From the NCBI RefSeq assembly GCF_017745275.1, contig NZ_JAGHZS010000007.1, forward strand, positions 254,751-318,750: 64,000 nucleotides of DNA, given 5' to 3'. How positions within the stretch are numbered: position 1 is the stretch's first letter; each line of letters opens with the position of its first letter. The notes under the pieces were generated by a model. It had not been told where the DNA came from. It saw only the letters and a list, made by a program, of their open reading frames with translations, and did no database searches. Shown here one piece after another: positions 24,414 to 33,383 of this stretch. Source of the stretch: Chitinophaga sp. (GTDB taxonomy: Bacteria; Bacteroidota; Bacteroidia; Chitinophagales; Chitinophagaceae). The position numbers were made by a program, and so were the translations under genes.

Positions 24414-25295
24414 ATGATGGTAACCGATAAAACGTACAAAAACGCCAATCGAAGGGAACGGATTTTTTTCCTGGTAAAACTACTGGTGTATCTGGGCATT
24501 GTATATTTCAATCTTGAACACCCGGCCGTTTACGATAAAATTGTATGGCTATTTAAACTTACCAACGCACTTTCTTTTTTCCTGGGCGCCAACCTGGTGA
24601 TTTCCCTGGCATGGCTGGTGATTTTGTCGTGGTACACCCGCCGGAACAAGAGTAAACCTATTGAAAAAGATAACTTTGTACTGGGCATTAACAGAATCAC
24701 CTCGGTACTTAATACCATCTTCCTGTTGCTGGCTATTACTTTTTTCTTCGGTGTAAATCCCCTGCAGTTTGTTACCAGCATCACCATCGTGGCGGCAGCA
24801 ATTGCGCTCCTGACGAAAGACTATATTACCAATATGATCAATGGGCTGATCATCATGTTTTCCGATCAGCTGTCGCTGGGCGACCAGGTGCGTATAGGAG
24901 AGTACAAAGGAAGGATCAAGGATATTACCCTCATCAATTTAGTATTATTGAACGATGATGATGACCTGGTGATTATTCCCAACACTGTTGTTTTTACCAC
25001 GATAGTATTGAACCAGTCCAAACAAAACATCAAAAAACTGACCGTTGAGTTTGAACTGGATCATAAACATCCTTTTACTATCCGTGAATTGGAAGAGCGG
25101 CTAAGAGGTAGTGTGGCAGAATATTCCCGCAGTTTTACCCCGGAAAGTTTTTCCCTGAAAACCATAGAGATCAAGAAAGACTTTGTACAGTTTAAAGTAC
25201 AACTGGTCATGCCATTGTCCAATAAAGAAACCGAACGCCAGATCCGGCGTGCCCTCAATACCGCCATCCTGGCGATTGCCGAAGGAAAGGACTAA
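24414..25295 (+). CDS. mechanosensitive ion channel (MscS family)
   Basis: 293 residues. Three to four transmembrane helices in the first ~125 residues, then the pore-lining helix FVTSITIVAAAIALLTKDYITNMINGLIIMF, and the cytoplasmic beta domain FSDQLSLGDQVRIGEYKGRIKDITLINLVL with IIPNTVVFTT, all typical of small MscS channels that release solutes on hypo-osmotic shock. The stop codon shares two bases with that of the convergent decarboxylase gene. Confidence 0.9.
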   Translation: MMVTDKTYKNANRRERIFFLVKLLVYLGIVYFNLEHPAVYDKIVWLFKLTNALSFFLGANLVISLAWLVILSWYTRRNKSKPIEKDNFVLGINRITSVLNTIFLLLAITFFFGVNPLQFVTSITIVAAAIALLTKDYITNMINGLIIMFSDQLSLGDQVRIGEYKGRIKDITLINLVLLNDDDDLVIIPNTVVFTTIVLNQSKQNIKKLTVEFELDHKHPFTIRELEERLRGSVAEYSRSFTPESFSLKTIEIKKDFVQFKVQLVMPLSNKETERQIRRALNTAILAIAEGKD

Positions 25296-26422
25296 ACTGC
25301 AGCCATAGCAGCGGTGAGGGTGGTAATGAATTCATCCACCTGTTCCTTACTTACATTCGGCATACAAATAATATGCGAATACCCGCCTTCAGAGGCCAGT
25401 TGCCACTTACGGCGAATGCTTCCGGGTGGATCCGGAAACACTACCGTAATAGCATTGGGGTTGCGCCATGCAGGAATGCCGATATCATTCAAACGATCTA
25501 CTGCATAGGCGGCTGTTGCTAAACTATGCCGGGCCCGCTCTTTTAATCCGGCGATGCCCAGGGTTTGGATAGCATACCATAGGAACAATGGACTATGGCC
25601 GTTTCTTGAACCGGTGATGGTGGTATCCATACTACCGATATACGCAACAGACCGGGCGATTCTGTCGCGGTTTGATTTTCGCGCGGTCACCACACCACAG
25701 GGAATGGGGGCGCCAATAAATTTATGCCCGCTGATAGCAATACTGTCTGCTCCATCTGCAAAGTCGAAAGCAGGCCTGGGATCCAGGAAAGCGCTGTAGC
25801 TCCCCGATAGTGCGCCGTCTGCGTGAATATAGTGATGCTTGATCGCCAGGTTTTTAAGAATACTTTTAATCCGTTTCACATCATCCCTGGCTTCTGTCAT
25901 AGTGGTACCAATGTTGGCCAGCATGATTACCGGTAAGTGCCGGTTCATACGAATGGTATTTTCCAGGTCGTCGTAATCTATTTCCCCGTTGGGCAAAGTG
26001 CGGATAATAATGCCCGGCATATTCAGCAGATGCAGGTTTTTTTGTACGCTATAGTGCGTGGCTTCTGAATAATATACCATGCCTTTGGGGTATAATTCCC
26101 GGGCCAGGTATAAGCCATATAAATTGCCCTCGGAACCGCCATTGGTCACATAACCCCACCAGTCATCTTCGGGAGCACGGAACAGGTTCGCAAAGAAAGA
26201 TACCACCTGCTTTTCCATCTCCCTGGTACCTACCGCGTAGGTAGAAGGTACAAAAGGATCCCCGAGGTTGTTGAGCGGGTATTGCAGAAAAGGCAGCAGG
26301 GGACTATAATCAAAATCTTTCGATACAGGATAACCCAGAAAATCTTTGGTACGGGACTGTACCTGCGTCAACAGTTCATCCAGCATCGCCATGTCTGTAG
26401 CGTTTAACCGGTACTCTTTCAT
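25292..26422 (-). CDS. hdc: PLP-dependent histidine decarboxylase
   Basis: 376 residues of the group II pyridoxal-phosphate decarboxylases. The segments DFLGYPVSKDFDYSPL, YVTNGGSEGNLYGLYLAREL, VYYSEATHYSVQKN (His123 stacking on the cofactor), YIHADGALSG and SISGHKFIGAPIPCGV (Schiff-base Lys234; here AISGHKFIG) match bacterial histidine decarboxylases of the Morganella/Acinetobacter type, which make histamine. Without a search, another amino acid substrate cannot be excluded. A divergent Lrp-type regulator starts 166 bases away and is the likely controller. The 3' end overlaps MscS by 4 bases. Confidence 0.8.
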   Translation of the reverse strand: MKEYRLNATDMAMLDELLTQVQSRTKDFLGYPVSKDFDYSPLLPFLQYPLNNLGDPFVPSTYAVGTREMEKQVVSFFANLFRAPEDDWWGYVTNGGSEGNLYGLYLARELYPKGMVYYSEATHYSVQKNLHLLNMPGIIIRTLPNGEIDYDDLENTIRMNRHLPVIMLANIGTTMTEARDDVKRIKSILKNLAIKHHYIHADGALSGSYSAFLDPRPAFDFADGADSIAISGHKFIGAPIPCGVVTARKSNRDRIARSVAYIGSMDTTITGSRNGHSPLFLWYAIQTLGIAGLKERARHSLATAAYAVDRLNDIGIPAWRNPNAITVVFPDPPGSIRRKWQLASEGGYSHIICMPNVSKEQVDEFITTLTAAMAAV

Positions 26423-26588
26423 AATCGTTAATTACAGGTGTATGATGCTGCTAAATTAGGGGATACTAATTGAATTTAACTTCATGTGTGTGATTAACAG
26501 AAAATATATACTAGTTTTGATTGTTTGATAGTTTTGTAGAACTGTATAAAGCAAAATAGTCACTCCTGTAAAGAAAAATATAACTACC

Positions 26589-27053
26589 ATGGATACACTG
26601 GATAACACGGACCGTCGCATTTTGCAGGTATTGCAGCAGGATGCGCGGTTAAATACCAAGGAAATTGCACATCGTATAGGGTTGTCCGTTACGCCTACGT
26701 ATGAACGGTTAAAGAAAATAGAGAAGAGCGGGGTTATAAAAAGCTATGTTACGCTGTTGCATGCAGAGCAGGTAGGGAAGGCACTCATGGCCTTTTGTAA
26801 TGTGTCGCTGCGACTGCATTCACAGCCACTGATAAAGAAATTTGAAACGGCTATTGCCGGCATGGAGGAGGTAATGGAATGCTATCACGTGGCCGGCACA
26901 TACGATTACCTGCTCAAAGTGGTGGTAGATGATATGCGCAGCTATCAGTACTTTTTAACCGGCAAACTGGCGGCGGTAGAGAATATCGGACAGGTACACA
27001 GCTCCTTTGTAATGACGGAAATTAAGCATACTACCGCTTTTGGATTGCTTTGA
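26589..27053 (+). CDS. Lrp/AsnC family transcriptional regulator
   Basis: 154 residues. The N-terminal winged HTH (LDNTDRRILQVLQQDARLNTKEIAHRIGLSVTPTYERLKKIEKSGVI in two parts) is followed by the RAM/AsnC ligand-binding domain with VMECYHVAGTYDYLLKVVVDDM. Such regulators sense amino acids. Its divergent arrangement with the decarboxylase suggests it responds to histidine or a related amino acid. The TGA stop abuts the histidine kinase stop: the six bases 27051-27056 are TGATCA, serving both genes. Confidence 0.92.
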   Translation: MDTLDNTDRRILQVLQQDARLNTKEIAHRIGLSVTPTYERLKKIEKSGVIKSYVTLLHAEQVGKALMAFCNVSLRLHSQPLIKKFETAIAGMEEVMECYHVAGTYDYLLKVVVDDMRSYQYFLTGKLAAVENIGQVHSSFVMTEIKHTTAFGLL

Positions 27054-29075
27054 TCAGCGCCTTAACACCCGGACTCCATTTACCGGGTGATCCTGTACTA
27101 CCATGGTATAAGCCCGCGGATTTATTTCCGTATCCTCGGAGAGAGGAATGGTAAAGGAGAAACTGCTGCCGGTGCCAGGCATGCTGTTAAACCAGATTTG
27201 TCCCTGGTTACGCTCTACAAAGTCTTTCGATAAATGCAGCCCCAAACCGCAGCCCTTTTCATTTTGGGTACCGGTGGTGGAGTAATAAATATTAGAGAAG
27301 ATGCGGTGTTGATTTTCCAGTGGGATACCGGTACCATTGTCTTTCACCGTAATTTCCGCGATGTCGTTGCCCACCTGCGCGGTAATCTGCACTTCGCCAC
27401 CAGCGGGCGTGAATTTAATGGCATTGTTGATCAGGTTGCGCAATACCAGCCGGATCATATCCGGGTCTGCATATACCATGATGTTTTTATTCAACTCATG
27501 CCACAACTTCACTTCTTTTTGCCGGGCGAGGGTTTGCAGCAAATCAAATTCCCGGCTGAGTAACAGGGTAAGATCAAAATCATCCGGTTTTACGCCGATA
27601 CCTTTCATTTGGTTGCTGGCCCACTGCAACATATTGTCCATCATATAGGCCGTATTTTTTACATCTCTCCACAACTCATCGGTATACATCCGGAACTGGC
27701 TGGCATCAATTTTTTCGTCTTTCAACAGGAAGAGTAATCCCTCGAGAATGGCCAGCGGAGAGCGTAGATCATGGGAGATGACAGAGAAGATTTTATCTTT
27801 TACCTGGTTCAGATTTTCCAGGGTAGTATTTTGTTCCAGGATAATACGGTTCTGCATAGATACTTCCTGGTTTTTGTTATTCAGCTCCAGGTATAATTCC
27901 TGTTGCCGTTTATACAGGCGGTATACCATCACCGTGATCAGTAGCAGTGCCAGAAACAGGGCAGCAGCGGATAATACCAGTACCCGTTGTTGCTGTATAG
28001 TGGCCAGGTGCATATGCTGTTCTTTTTTAAGCAGCACATTTTCCCGTTGCTTTTTTTCTGCCTCATATTTTTCTTCCGAGCGGGAAATCTGACGTCCCTT
28101 TTCTGCGTTGAAAAAGTCGATGTTCCGGTTGCTGTATGCTTTGTAGTCGGCGAAGGCCGCGGCATAATCTTTCCGTGCAGAATCCAGTTCATACCGGATT
28201 TTATAATAGATCAGTTCATTTTTGGCATTGCCGAGTTTGTCGTTGAGGGCTTTGGCGTTGTCGAGGTTTTTATCAGCGTTTTTTACATCCCCCAGCATGA
28301 TTTGCACTTCCGCGAGGTTCAGGTTGGCTTTGACGACACCGGGTAAATTGCCGGCTTCTTTATAATAGGAAGAAGAAAGTTGGTGAAAGCGCAGCGCGTC
28401 TGTGTATCTTTCTGTCACCATCGCAATGATACCCATGTTTTCATAAGTATATGCCAGGCCACGCTGATCGTTTAATTCCAGTTTTATTTTCTCCGCCCGT
28501 TGCAGGTAGTACATAGCGGAATCGTACATTTTCAGGGCAATATAGGCACATCCGATGTTGTTGATGGTTTTTCCGATCTCCGCTTTTTCATTCCGCTTCA
28601 TTTTGATCGCCAGCGATTTTTTCAGATAGGGAAGGGCATCCCGTGGACTGTTTAGTTCTGTGAAAATATTGCCAACATCATTATTTAAAACGCCCAGCAT
28701 ATAAGGTTCGCCGAGTACTTCCGCCAGCTTCAGGGCATTGAGGGTCAGCTGCATTTGCTGATCCAGGTGACCTTTGGTATTTTCTACGAGCGCCAGGTTG
28801 CGGAGCGCCCATATTTTCCCGGGAGTATAGTGAAGACTGTCGCTCAACAACAGGGCTTCTTCTCCGAAGCTGGCTGCCATGGAAGCGTCTTTGGTAAAAT
28901 ACATTCTGGAAACCTGGTTCAACAGGTTGATTCTGACAGTATCTTTTTGAGGATGAGCACGAAGCGATGACAGTAATGAATCATTGATCTGCTGCTGCGC
29001 TGCTACCGCAGGCGACAACAAGAGAAAATAAAGTGGGATTAATATACATTTATTCAAAGGACTGGCCGGCAGCAT
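27054..29075 (-). CDS. TPR sensor histidine kinase
   Basis: 673 residues from ATG 29075, where a signal peptide begins (MLPASPLNKCILIPLYFLLLS...); a longer frame to 29222 lacks that logic. The periplasmic part (to about residue 345) holds several TPRs such as GKTINNIGCAYIALKMYDSAM and GLAYTYENMGIIAMVTERY. One transmembrane helix and a coiled coil follow, then the kinase core: H-box ISHDLRSPLAILEG, N-box LRNLINNAIKFTP, G1 VKDNGTGIP and G2 GCGLGLHLSKDF. No response regulator is adjacent, so the partner is unknown. Confidence 0.9.
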   Translation of the reverse strand: MLPASPLNKCILIPLYFLLLSPAVAAQQQINDSLLSSLRAHPQKDTVRINLLNQVSRMYFTKDASMAASFGEEALLLSDSLHYTPGKIWALRNLALVENTKGHLDQQMQLTLNALKLAEVLGEPYMLGVLNNDVGNIFTELNSPRDALPYLKKSLAIKMKRNEKAEIGKTINNIGCAYIALKMYDSAMYYLQRAEKIKLELNDQRGLAYTYENMGIIAMVTERYTDALRFHQLSSSYYKEAGNLPGVVKANLNLAEVQIMLGDVKNADKNLDNAKALNDKLGNAKNELIYYKIRYELDSARKDYAAAFADYKAYSNRNIDFFNAEKGRQISRSEEKYEAEKKQRENVLLKKEQHMHLATIQQQRVLVLSAAALFLALLLITVMVYRLYKRQQELYLELNNKNQEVSMQNRIILEQNTTLENLNQVKDKIFSVISHDLRSPLAILEGLLFLLKDEKIDASQFRMYTDELWRDVKNTAYMMDNMLQWASNQMKGIGVKPDDFDLTLLLSREFDLLQTLARQKEVKLWHELNKNIMVYADPDMIRLVLRNLINNAIKFTPAGGEVQITAQVGNDIAEITVKDNGTGIPLENQHRIFSNIYYSTTGTQNEKGCGLGLHLSKDFVERNQGQIWFNSMPGTGSSFSFTIPLSEDTEINPRAYTMVVQDHPVNGVRVLRR

Positions 29076-29289
29076 AGTGTATAGTGTTGGCAGTGACAAG
29101 TGTGGAGCGATTCGGGGGCGGTCCACCTTAATATAGGTTAAAATTAAAGATAATGTGCCACGATTCAAAGTAAGTTGGTATAAAAAGGCCAATGTATTTA
29201 GTGTTATACCGGATAAAACCAAATAGGGTTGTATCTTTCGGGAATTTTTTTATTTTTTTGTCTGCCAACGGCTACCCTTATAAACATTC

Positions 29290-29574
29290 ATGTACATGAA
29301 ACCGGTTATCACCATAGAATATTGCCCCAAATGCGGATGGTTATTGAGATCCGCCTATATGGCCCAGGAACTGCTGACCACTTTTACGGAAGAATTGGGA
29401 GGAGTGACCCTGCGTCCCAGCGAAACAGGGGGAACCTTTACCATACGGCTAAACGAAGAAATAATATTTGATCGTAAAACGGCCGGGCACTTCCCGGAGA
29501 TTAAGTTTCTGAAGCAGCTGGTGCGTGACCTGGTGAGCCCGGAGAAAAGCCTGGGGCATTCCGATAAACCTTAA
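29290..29574 (+). CDS. SelW/Rdx-family thioredoxin-like protein
   Basis: 94 residues. The N-terminal VITIEYCPKCGWLLRSAYMAQELLTTF contains the CxxC redox motif (cysteine version of the CxxU of selenoprotein W), and LGGVTLRPSETGGTFTI, IFDRKTAGHFPEIKFLKQLVRD match the Rdx family (here with KQLVRD helix). ATG at 29296 (MKPVITIEY) is an alternative start two codons in. The role in bacteria is unknown but presumed redox-related. Confidence 0.85.
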   Translation: MYMKPVITIEYCPKCGWLLRSAYMAQELLTTFTEELGGVTLRPSETGGTFTIRLNEEIIFDRKTAGHFPEIKFLKQLVRDLVSPEKSLGHSDKP

Positions 29575-29622
29575 TATAAGCGGGAGGTGATCGCTTTGCT
29601 AATTTCTTTACATTTGCAGCCT

Positions 29623-30807
29623 ATGTATAAACACCTCCATATCATCGCTTTATTGATTTTATTGGCAACAGGCGCCCAGGCACAACAGGATAGTATTTCC
29701 CATAAAGCTTCATCACCCAAAGGCATATACGATAGTGTGGCGGTACGGAGACGTAGTTTTTTTCCAATCCCGGTGTTAGGCTACTCCCAGGAGAAGGGAT
29801 TGGAAATAGGCGCCGCTATGTTATATTCTTTTTACACAGACAATATGAACCCGGATCCGGCTACCCGTAATTCGTCCATTAATCTCATTCCGGCGATCAC
29901 AACGGAGCACCAATTTAAAATAGATCTTAAAACCAATATCTGGACGCGATCCAATACCTGGCATTTTAAAACCAATCTCCGCTACCAGAATTATCCGTTA
30001 TACTTTTTTGGTATCGGCGATACTACGCATCATGATACCCGTTCACTGGTAGATAATATCCGTTACCGGGTGCAACTGGAAGGAGAGCGGCGCATCAGCG
30101 GCCACTTCTACGCGGGTGCTTCGGTTCAATATCAACATGATACTTATAGCAGCGGTGATGATAAAGGTGTGTATACTACCACTCCGCTCACAGATAAGTA
30201 TGGCGGCTATGTCACCTTCCTGGGGCTAACCGGTATTTTCGATAACCGCGATAATCAGAATTATACCCGGTACGGCTGGTGGCTAAGGCTTAACCTGGCC
30301 TATGCACCTGCTTTCCTGAGTACACAACCGCTCTTTAAGATCGATGCGCAGGGCACACATTTTATTGCTATCTCCCGGAAAAGTACCCTTGGTTTAAATG
30401 GTATTTTTAATAGCCTGCAGGGAAAAGAACTACCTTTTTATTTATTGCCTGAAATGGGTAATGACCTGATTATGAGGGGATATTATACCGGGAGATATCG
30501 TAACCAGAACTACCTGGCGGGACAAGCAGAATATCGTTACCTCGTAGATCCCAGGATGCGTATCCATATCTGGTTTTTGGATATCAAGCCTAAGTTTGCC
30601 CTGGCAGCCTTTGCCGGTACAGGTACCGTTTTTGCCAACCGGGATTTTCATTTCGATGGGTTTAAGCCCAGCTATGGCGCCGGCATCCGTTATTTCTATG
30701 ATGAAAGCGCCCGGCTCACTATTCGTATAGACTACGCCGTAGGAGAAAAACGGAATGGCGAATCCAGGCAAAAAGGATTATACCTGTCGTTGGCAGAAGC
30801 GTTTTAA
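29623..30807 (+). CDS. outer-membrane Omp85/D15-type beta-barrel protein
   Basis: 394 residues with a signal peptide (MYKHLHIIALLILLATGAQAQ). No POTRA domains; the rest is amphipathic beta strands. The segment LIMRGYYTGRYRNQNYLAGQAEYRY contains the conserved RGY/F motif of the Omp85 barrel (strand 6 loop), and the protein ends with an aromatic residue (Phe) as usual for barrel insertion. ATG 29623 was preferred over an upstream ATG (29587) because the signal peptide begins there and a TACATTTG -7 element (29609-29616) lies inside the extension, making the mRNA nearly leaderless. Confidence 0.82.
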   Translation: MYKHLHIIALLILLATGAQAQQDSISHKASSPKGIYDSVAVRRRSFFPIPVLGYSQEKGLEIGAAMLYSFYTDNMNPDPATRNSSINLIPAITTEHQFKIDLKTNIWTRSNTWHFKTNLRYQNYPLYFFGIGDTTHHDTRSLVDNIRYRVQLEGERRISGHFYAGASVQYQHDTYSSGDDKGVYTTTPLTDKYGGYVTFLGLTGIFDNRDNQNYTRYGWWLRLNLAYAPAFLSTQPLFKIDAQGTHFIAISRKSTLGLNGIFNSLQGKELPFYLLPEMGNDLIMRGYYTGRYRNQNYLAGQAEYRYLVDPRMRIHIWFLDIKPKFALAAFAGTGTVFANRDFHFDGFKPSYGAGIRYFYDESARLTIRIDYAVGEKRNGESRQKGLYLSLAEAF

Positions 30808-30889
30808 TGAATGGGGTGTAAGTGATGGTTATTTGGTAATAATTTGTTAACTTTCAATAGATTAATTCGTTACACCAAAACCATTGCAT

Positions 30890-31900
30890 ATGAAAAAACT
30901 ACACCTGTTTGGTGCTGCTATCCTATTCACGGCCGTTGCTGTTACTACCCAGGCCCAGGACATGTCTCATTCCCACAATCCCGCTCATTCAAAATGGTAT
31001 TTAAAAGTAGCCGGTGGTTATTTTTTTAGTGTATCACCGGGACAGTTTCCGAATGTTGGCCCTTATCCGCCACAGGATTTGCACACGGAATACAACCCGG
31101 CCAGGCCTAATCCGTTAGATACCATCAGTCGTAAAGTGCTCACCGGTTCCTATGGACAAGGTTTCCGTGGAGGTTTATCTGTGGGCTACAACATCAATAA
31201 ATACCTGGCAGTAGAAGGAACTTTTAATTATTTCCATAGTCAGAAAAACCTGATGACCCGGCAACTCACCACTGTGGTGGGTTCTGGAAAGGAACTGGGG
31301 CATGTGGAATCCCATGGTTATGTGAATGCAGTTGACTTTGCGCCCAGCCTGGTGGTCAGTCCTGGTATGGAAAAAGTAAATCCATATGTGCGCTTCGGTG
31401 TGGTAGTGCCGTTGTGGGGTCGTTTGTACATTGAAACAGATGCCAGCCAGGTAAGCTCTCCCGGGCCGGGTTTGCAGGCGTCTACTGTTATTCACCGCAA
31501 AGAAGAAATTAAACCCAATATTACTGTTGGCTTCCAGGGCGCGCTGGGAGTATCTTTCCAGGTAGCTTCCCGGTTTGATGTTTTTGTAGAAGCGGAGTAT
31601 AGAAATGTACCGGTAAGAAGTAAAGAGAAAGAAATTACCCAATACGATGAAACCACCACGGTGGTGAATGTAGCCAGTGGCACAGTGGTAGCTACCAGAA
31701 AACGTGCACTGAGTGATCTTAGCACGGCAGAAAAAAATACGGAATATCAAACTACTTTGGACAAAAATTCCAATACTCCCATCAATCAACAGGGAACAAA
31801 AGTTTTTTATAAGGATGATAACAAACCATCCAATGATCTGAAGTCTTACATTAATATTGGTGGGCTGGGTGTAAACGCCGGCCTCAAATTCCGGCTATAG
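30890..31900 (+). CDS. outer-membrane beta-barrel protein
   Basis: 336 residues from ATG 30890 with signal peptide MKKLHLFGAAILFTAVAVTTQAQ. The mature part alternates hydrophobic and polar residues (LKVAGGYFF, FRGGLSVGYNINKYLAVEGTFNYF, FGVVVPLWG) and ends GVNAGLKFRL, as in OmpA/OmpW-like barrels without a peptidoglycan domain. A DMSHSHNPAHS stretch follows the cleavage site. Ligand unknown. A hairpin terminator follows. Confidence 0.8.
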   Translation: MKKLHLFGAAILFTAVAVTTQAQDMSHSHNPAHSKWYLKVAGGYFFSVSPGQFPNVGPYPPQDLHTEYNPARPNPLDTISRKVLTGSYGQGFRGGLSVGYNINKYLAVEGTFNYFHSQKNLMTRQLTTVVGSGKELGHVESHGYVNAVDFAPSLVVSPGMEKVNPYVRFGVVVPLWGRLYIETDASQVSSPGPGLQASTVIHRKEEIKPNITVGFQGALGVSFQVASRFDVFVEAEYRNVPVRSKEKEITQYDETTTVVNVASGTVVATRKRALSDLSTAEKNTEYQTTLDKNSNTPINQQGTKVFYKDDNKPSNDLKSYINIGGLGVNAGLKFRL

Positions 31901-31925
31901 ATAGTATTTAATTTTAATGATATAA

Positions 31926-31971
31926 ATTTGGGGAGATGAGAGCAGAAATATTTGCTTTCATCTCCCCAAAT
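31926..31971 (+). terminator. hairpin terminator after the beta-barrel gene
   Basis: 14-bp perfect stem (31926-31939 with 31958-31971) enclosing an 18-base loop, followed by CTTTTACTTTT. Confidence 0.7.
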
Positions 31972-32071
31972 CTTTTACTTTTACGTAGTAAATAAAACAC
32001 CAAAATCAGCATGCGTTCAAAACGCAGCATAGCCTTGAATTTAACAACGATCATTACTTACCGAATTAATT

Positions 32072-32890
32072 ATGCCAATCCAAATGCCCGATATTTCACG
32101 TGAAGATTTTACCTGGTTAACGCAAACCTATGGAAAGGAAAACGGTTATTCCTATATAGACACCAAGGAAAGCGTAGTACACGAAATATTTAAAGACAAG
32201 ATACTGATTGGTACGGCCTTTCTGAACTACGCCTCCTATGAACTTTCCTTTGGCGCACCGGGATTAAGTATCCGGAAAAGCCGTCTTGATAATTATAAAC
32301 TCCATGATAAAGCCGTCCTGATTATTGATGAAATGAATGAGGAAGATGAGGAAGAGCTGATGCTTCGCTGGACGAATCTTGTACAGGAGCTGAAGGCGCT
32401 GGAAAGATTGAAAGGCATGGGAAATGCCCGGGAGCCACTGGCACAGCTTTACCTGGACATCTTTAATGAAGACGCCGCAGAAGAACAGATCAGCGGGTTG
32501 CCTGAAATAGTGCCGCCTAACGTAATGACCATTTGGGAAGAGCTGCATGCTGCCTTATCTGCTAACGGAAACGTTGTGGAGTTTGAGTGGCAGGAATTTG
32601 CGACCACTGGTATTCCAGTGCTCAATGAACTGGCGCCCTTATTAAATCTTGGTATAATACTGGAAGCGCCGGATCCGGACACCTATGCCGAAATGATAGC
32701 AGCAGAAGACTTTGCCAAGGAGATGCTGGACTTCGTAAATGAACAACTGTCGATGTACGACTTGAAAATAGCGGCTATAGGCCCTGCACTGGACGAATAC
32801 CAATCTTTTGCCTGCCTGTCTATGCAGGATTATCGCCTGGCCAATGCACTTCTGAAAATGGAAGAACTATGCCTGGTTTGCTTCTTTTAG
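32072..32890 (+). CDS. hypothetical acidic protein, 272 aa
   Basis: Soluble, strongly acidic protein (for example NEEDEEELMLRW) without signal peptide or membrane helix. Two similar halves may exist: residues 1-120 and 140-270 each end in helical, Leu/Glu-rich segments. The C-terminal FACLSMQDYRLANALLKMEELCLVC could be a substrate- or partner-binding tail. No family was recognised. It stands alone between the beta-barrel gene and the efflux operon. Confidence 0.7.
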   Translation: MPIQMPDISREDFTWLTQTYGKENGYSYIDTKESVVHEIFKDKILIGTAFLNYASYELSFGAPGLSIRKSRLDNYKLHDKAVLIIDEMNEEDEEELMLRWTNLVQELKALERLKGMGNAREPLAQLYLDIFNEDAAEEQISGLPEIVPPNVMTIWEELHAALSANGNVVEFEWQEFATTGIPVLNELAPLLNLGIILEAPDPDTYAEMIAAEDFAKEMLDFVNEQLSMYDLKIAAIGPALDEYQSFACLSMQDYRLANALLKMEELCLVCFF

Positions 32891-32979
32891 TGTTATTAAA
32901 ATTTGGTTAAAATAACGACGCCATTCTTGCAATACCAGCCGGTATTGAATACCTTAGTACATACGTAATTGTATACTAC

Positions 32980-33336
32980 ATGAAATTATTAAGGCATTTT
33001 TTTTATGTACTGATCGCCGTGATGATCCTGCCAGCAGCGCAGGGGCCGGTGATGGCAGTGCAAAAAACAGCCGTTAATAGTATTCATGAAGCCAGTGCCA
33101 CCGCGTTTAAAGCGGCTCTAAAAGCACCCCGTTACCACACCGCCATTACCCGGTTTAAACGCCGCCCGGTAGGTATCAACGACAGCTATGGACATGAAAA
33201 AGTTTGTCCGCCTTTATTATCAGAGATTACCGCACGTTTTATTTATGTAGATAAAATCCACGCCGGATTTTATTTTAATCCTTACCTCAGCATTCCTATA
33301 TCGCTGAGAAGCTGGAGAGGCCCGCCCACCGCCTGA
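32980..33336 (+). CDS. small secreted protein preceding the efflux operon
   Basis: 118 residues with a signal peptide (MKLLRHFFYVLIAVMILPAAQG) and a basic mature part ending FNPYLSIPISLRSWRGPPTA. No domain recognised. It lies 47 bases upstream of the TolC-like gene on the same strand and is probably the first gene of the efflux transcript; small secreted proteins at this position occur in other Bacteroidota efflux operons, from memory. Confidence 0.6.
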   Translation: MKLLRHFFYVLIAVMILPAAQGPVMAVQKTAVNSIHEASATAFKAALKAPRYHTAITRFKRRPVGINDSYGHEKVCPPLLSEITARFIYVDKIHAGFYFNPYLSIPISLRSWRGPPTA

Positions 33337-33383
33337 TAACCCGTTATTTCATTTTTTTTATTTCATTCTTTTTTCAGCGATTT

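Noticed and set aside
29290..29574. Selenoprotein W-like gene with selenocysteine
   Set aside because: The redox motif is CPKC with two cysteine codons and no in-frame TGA.
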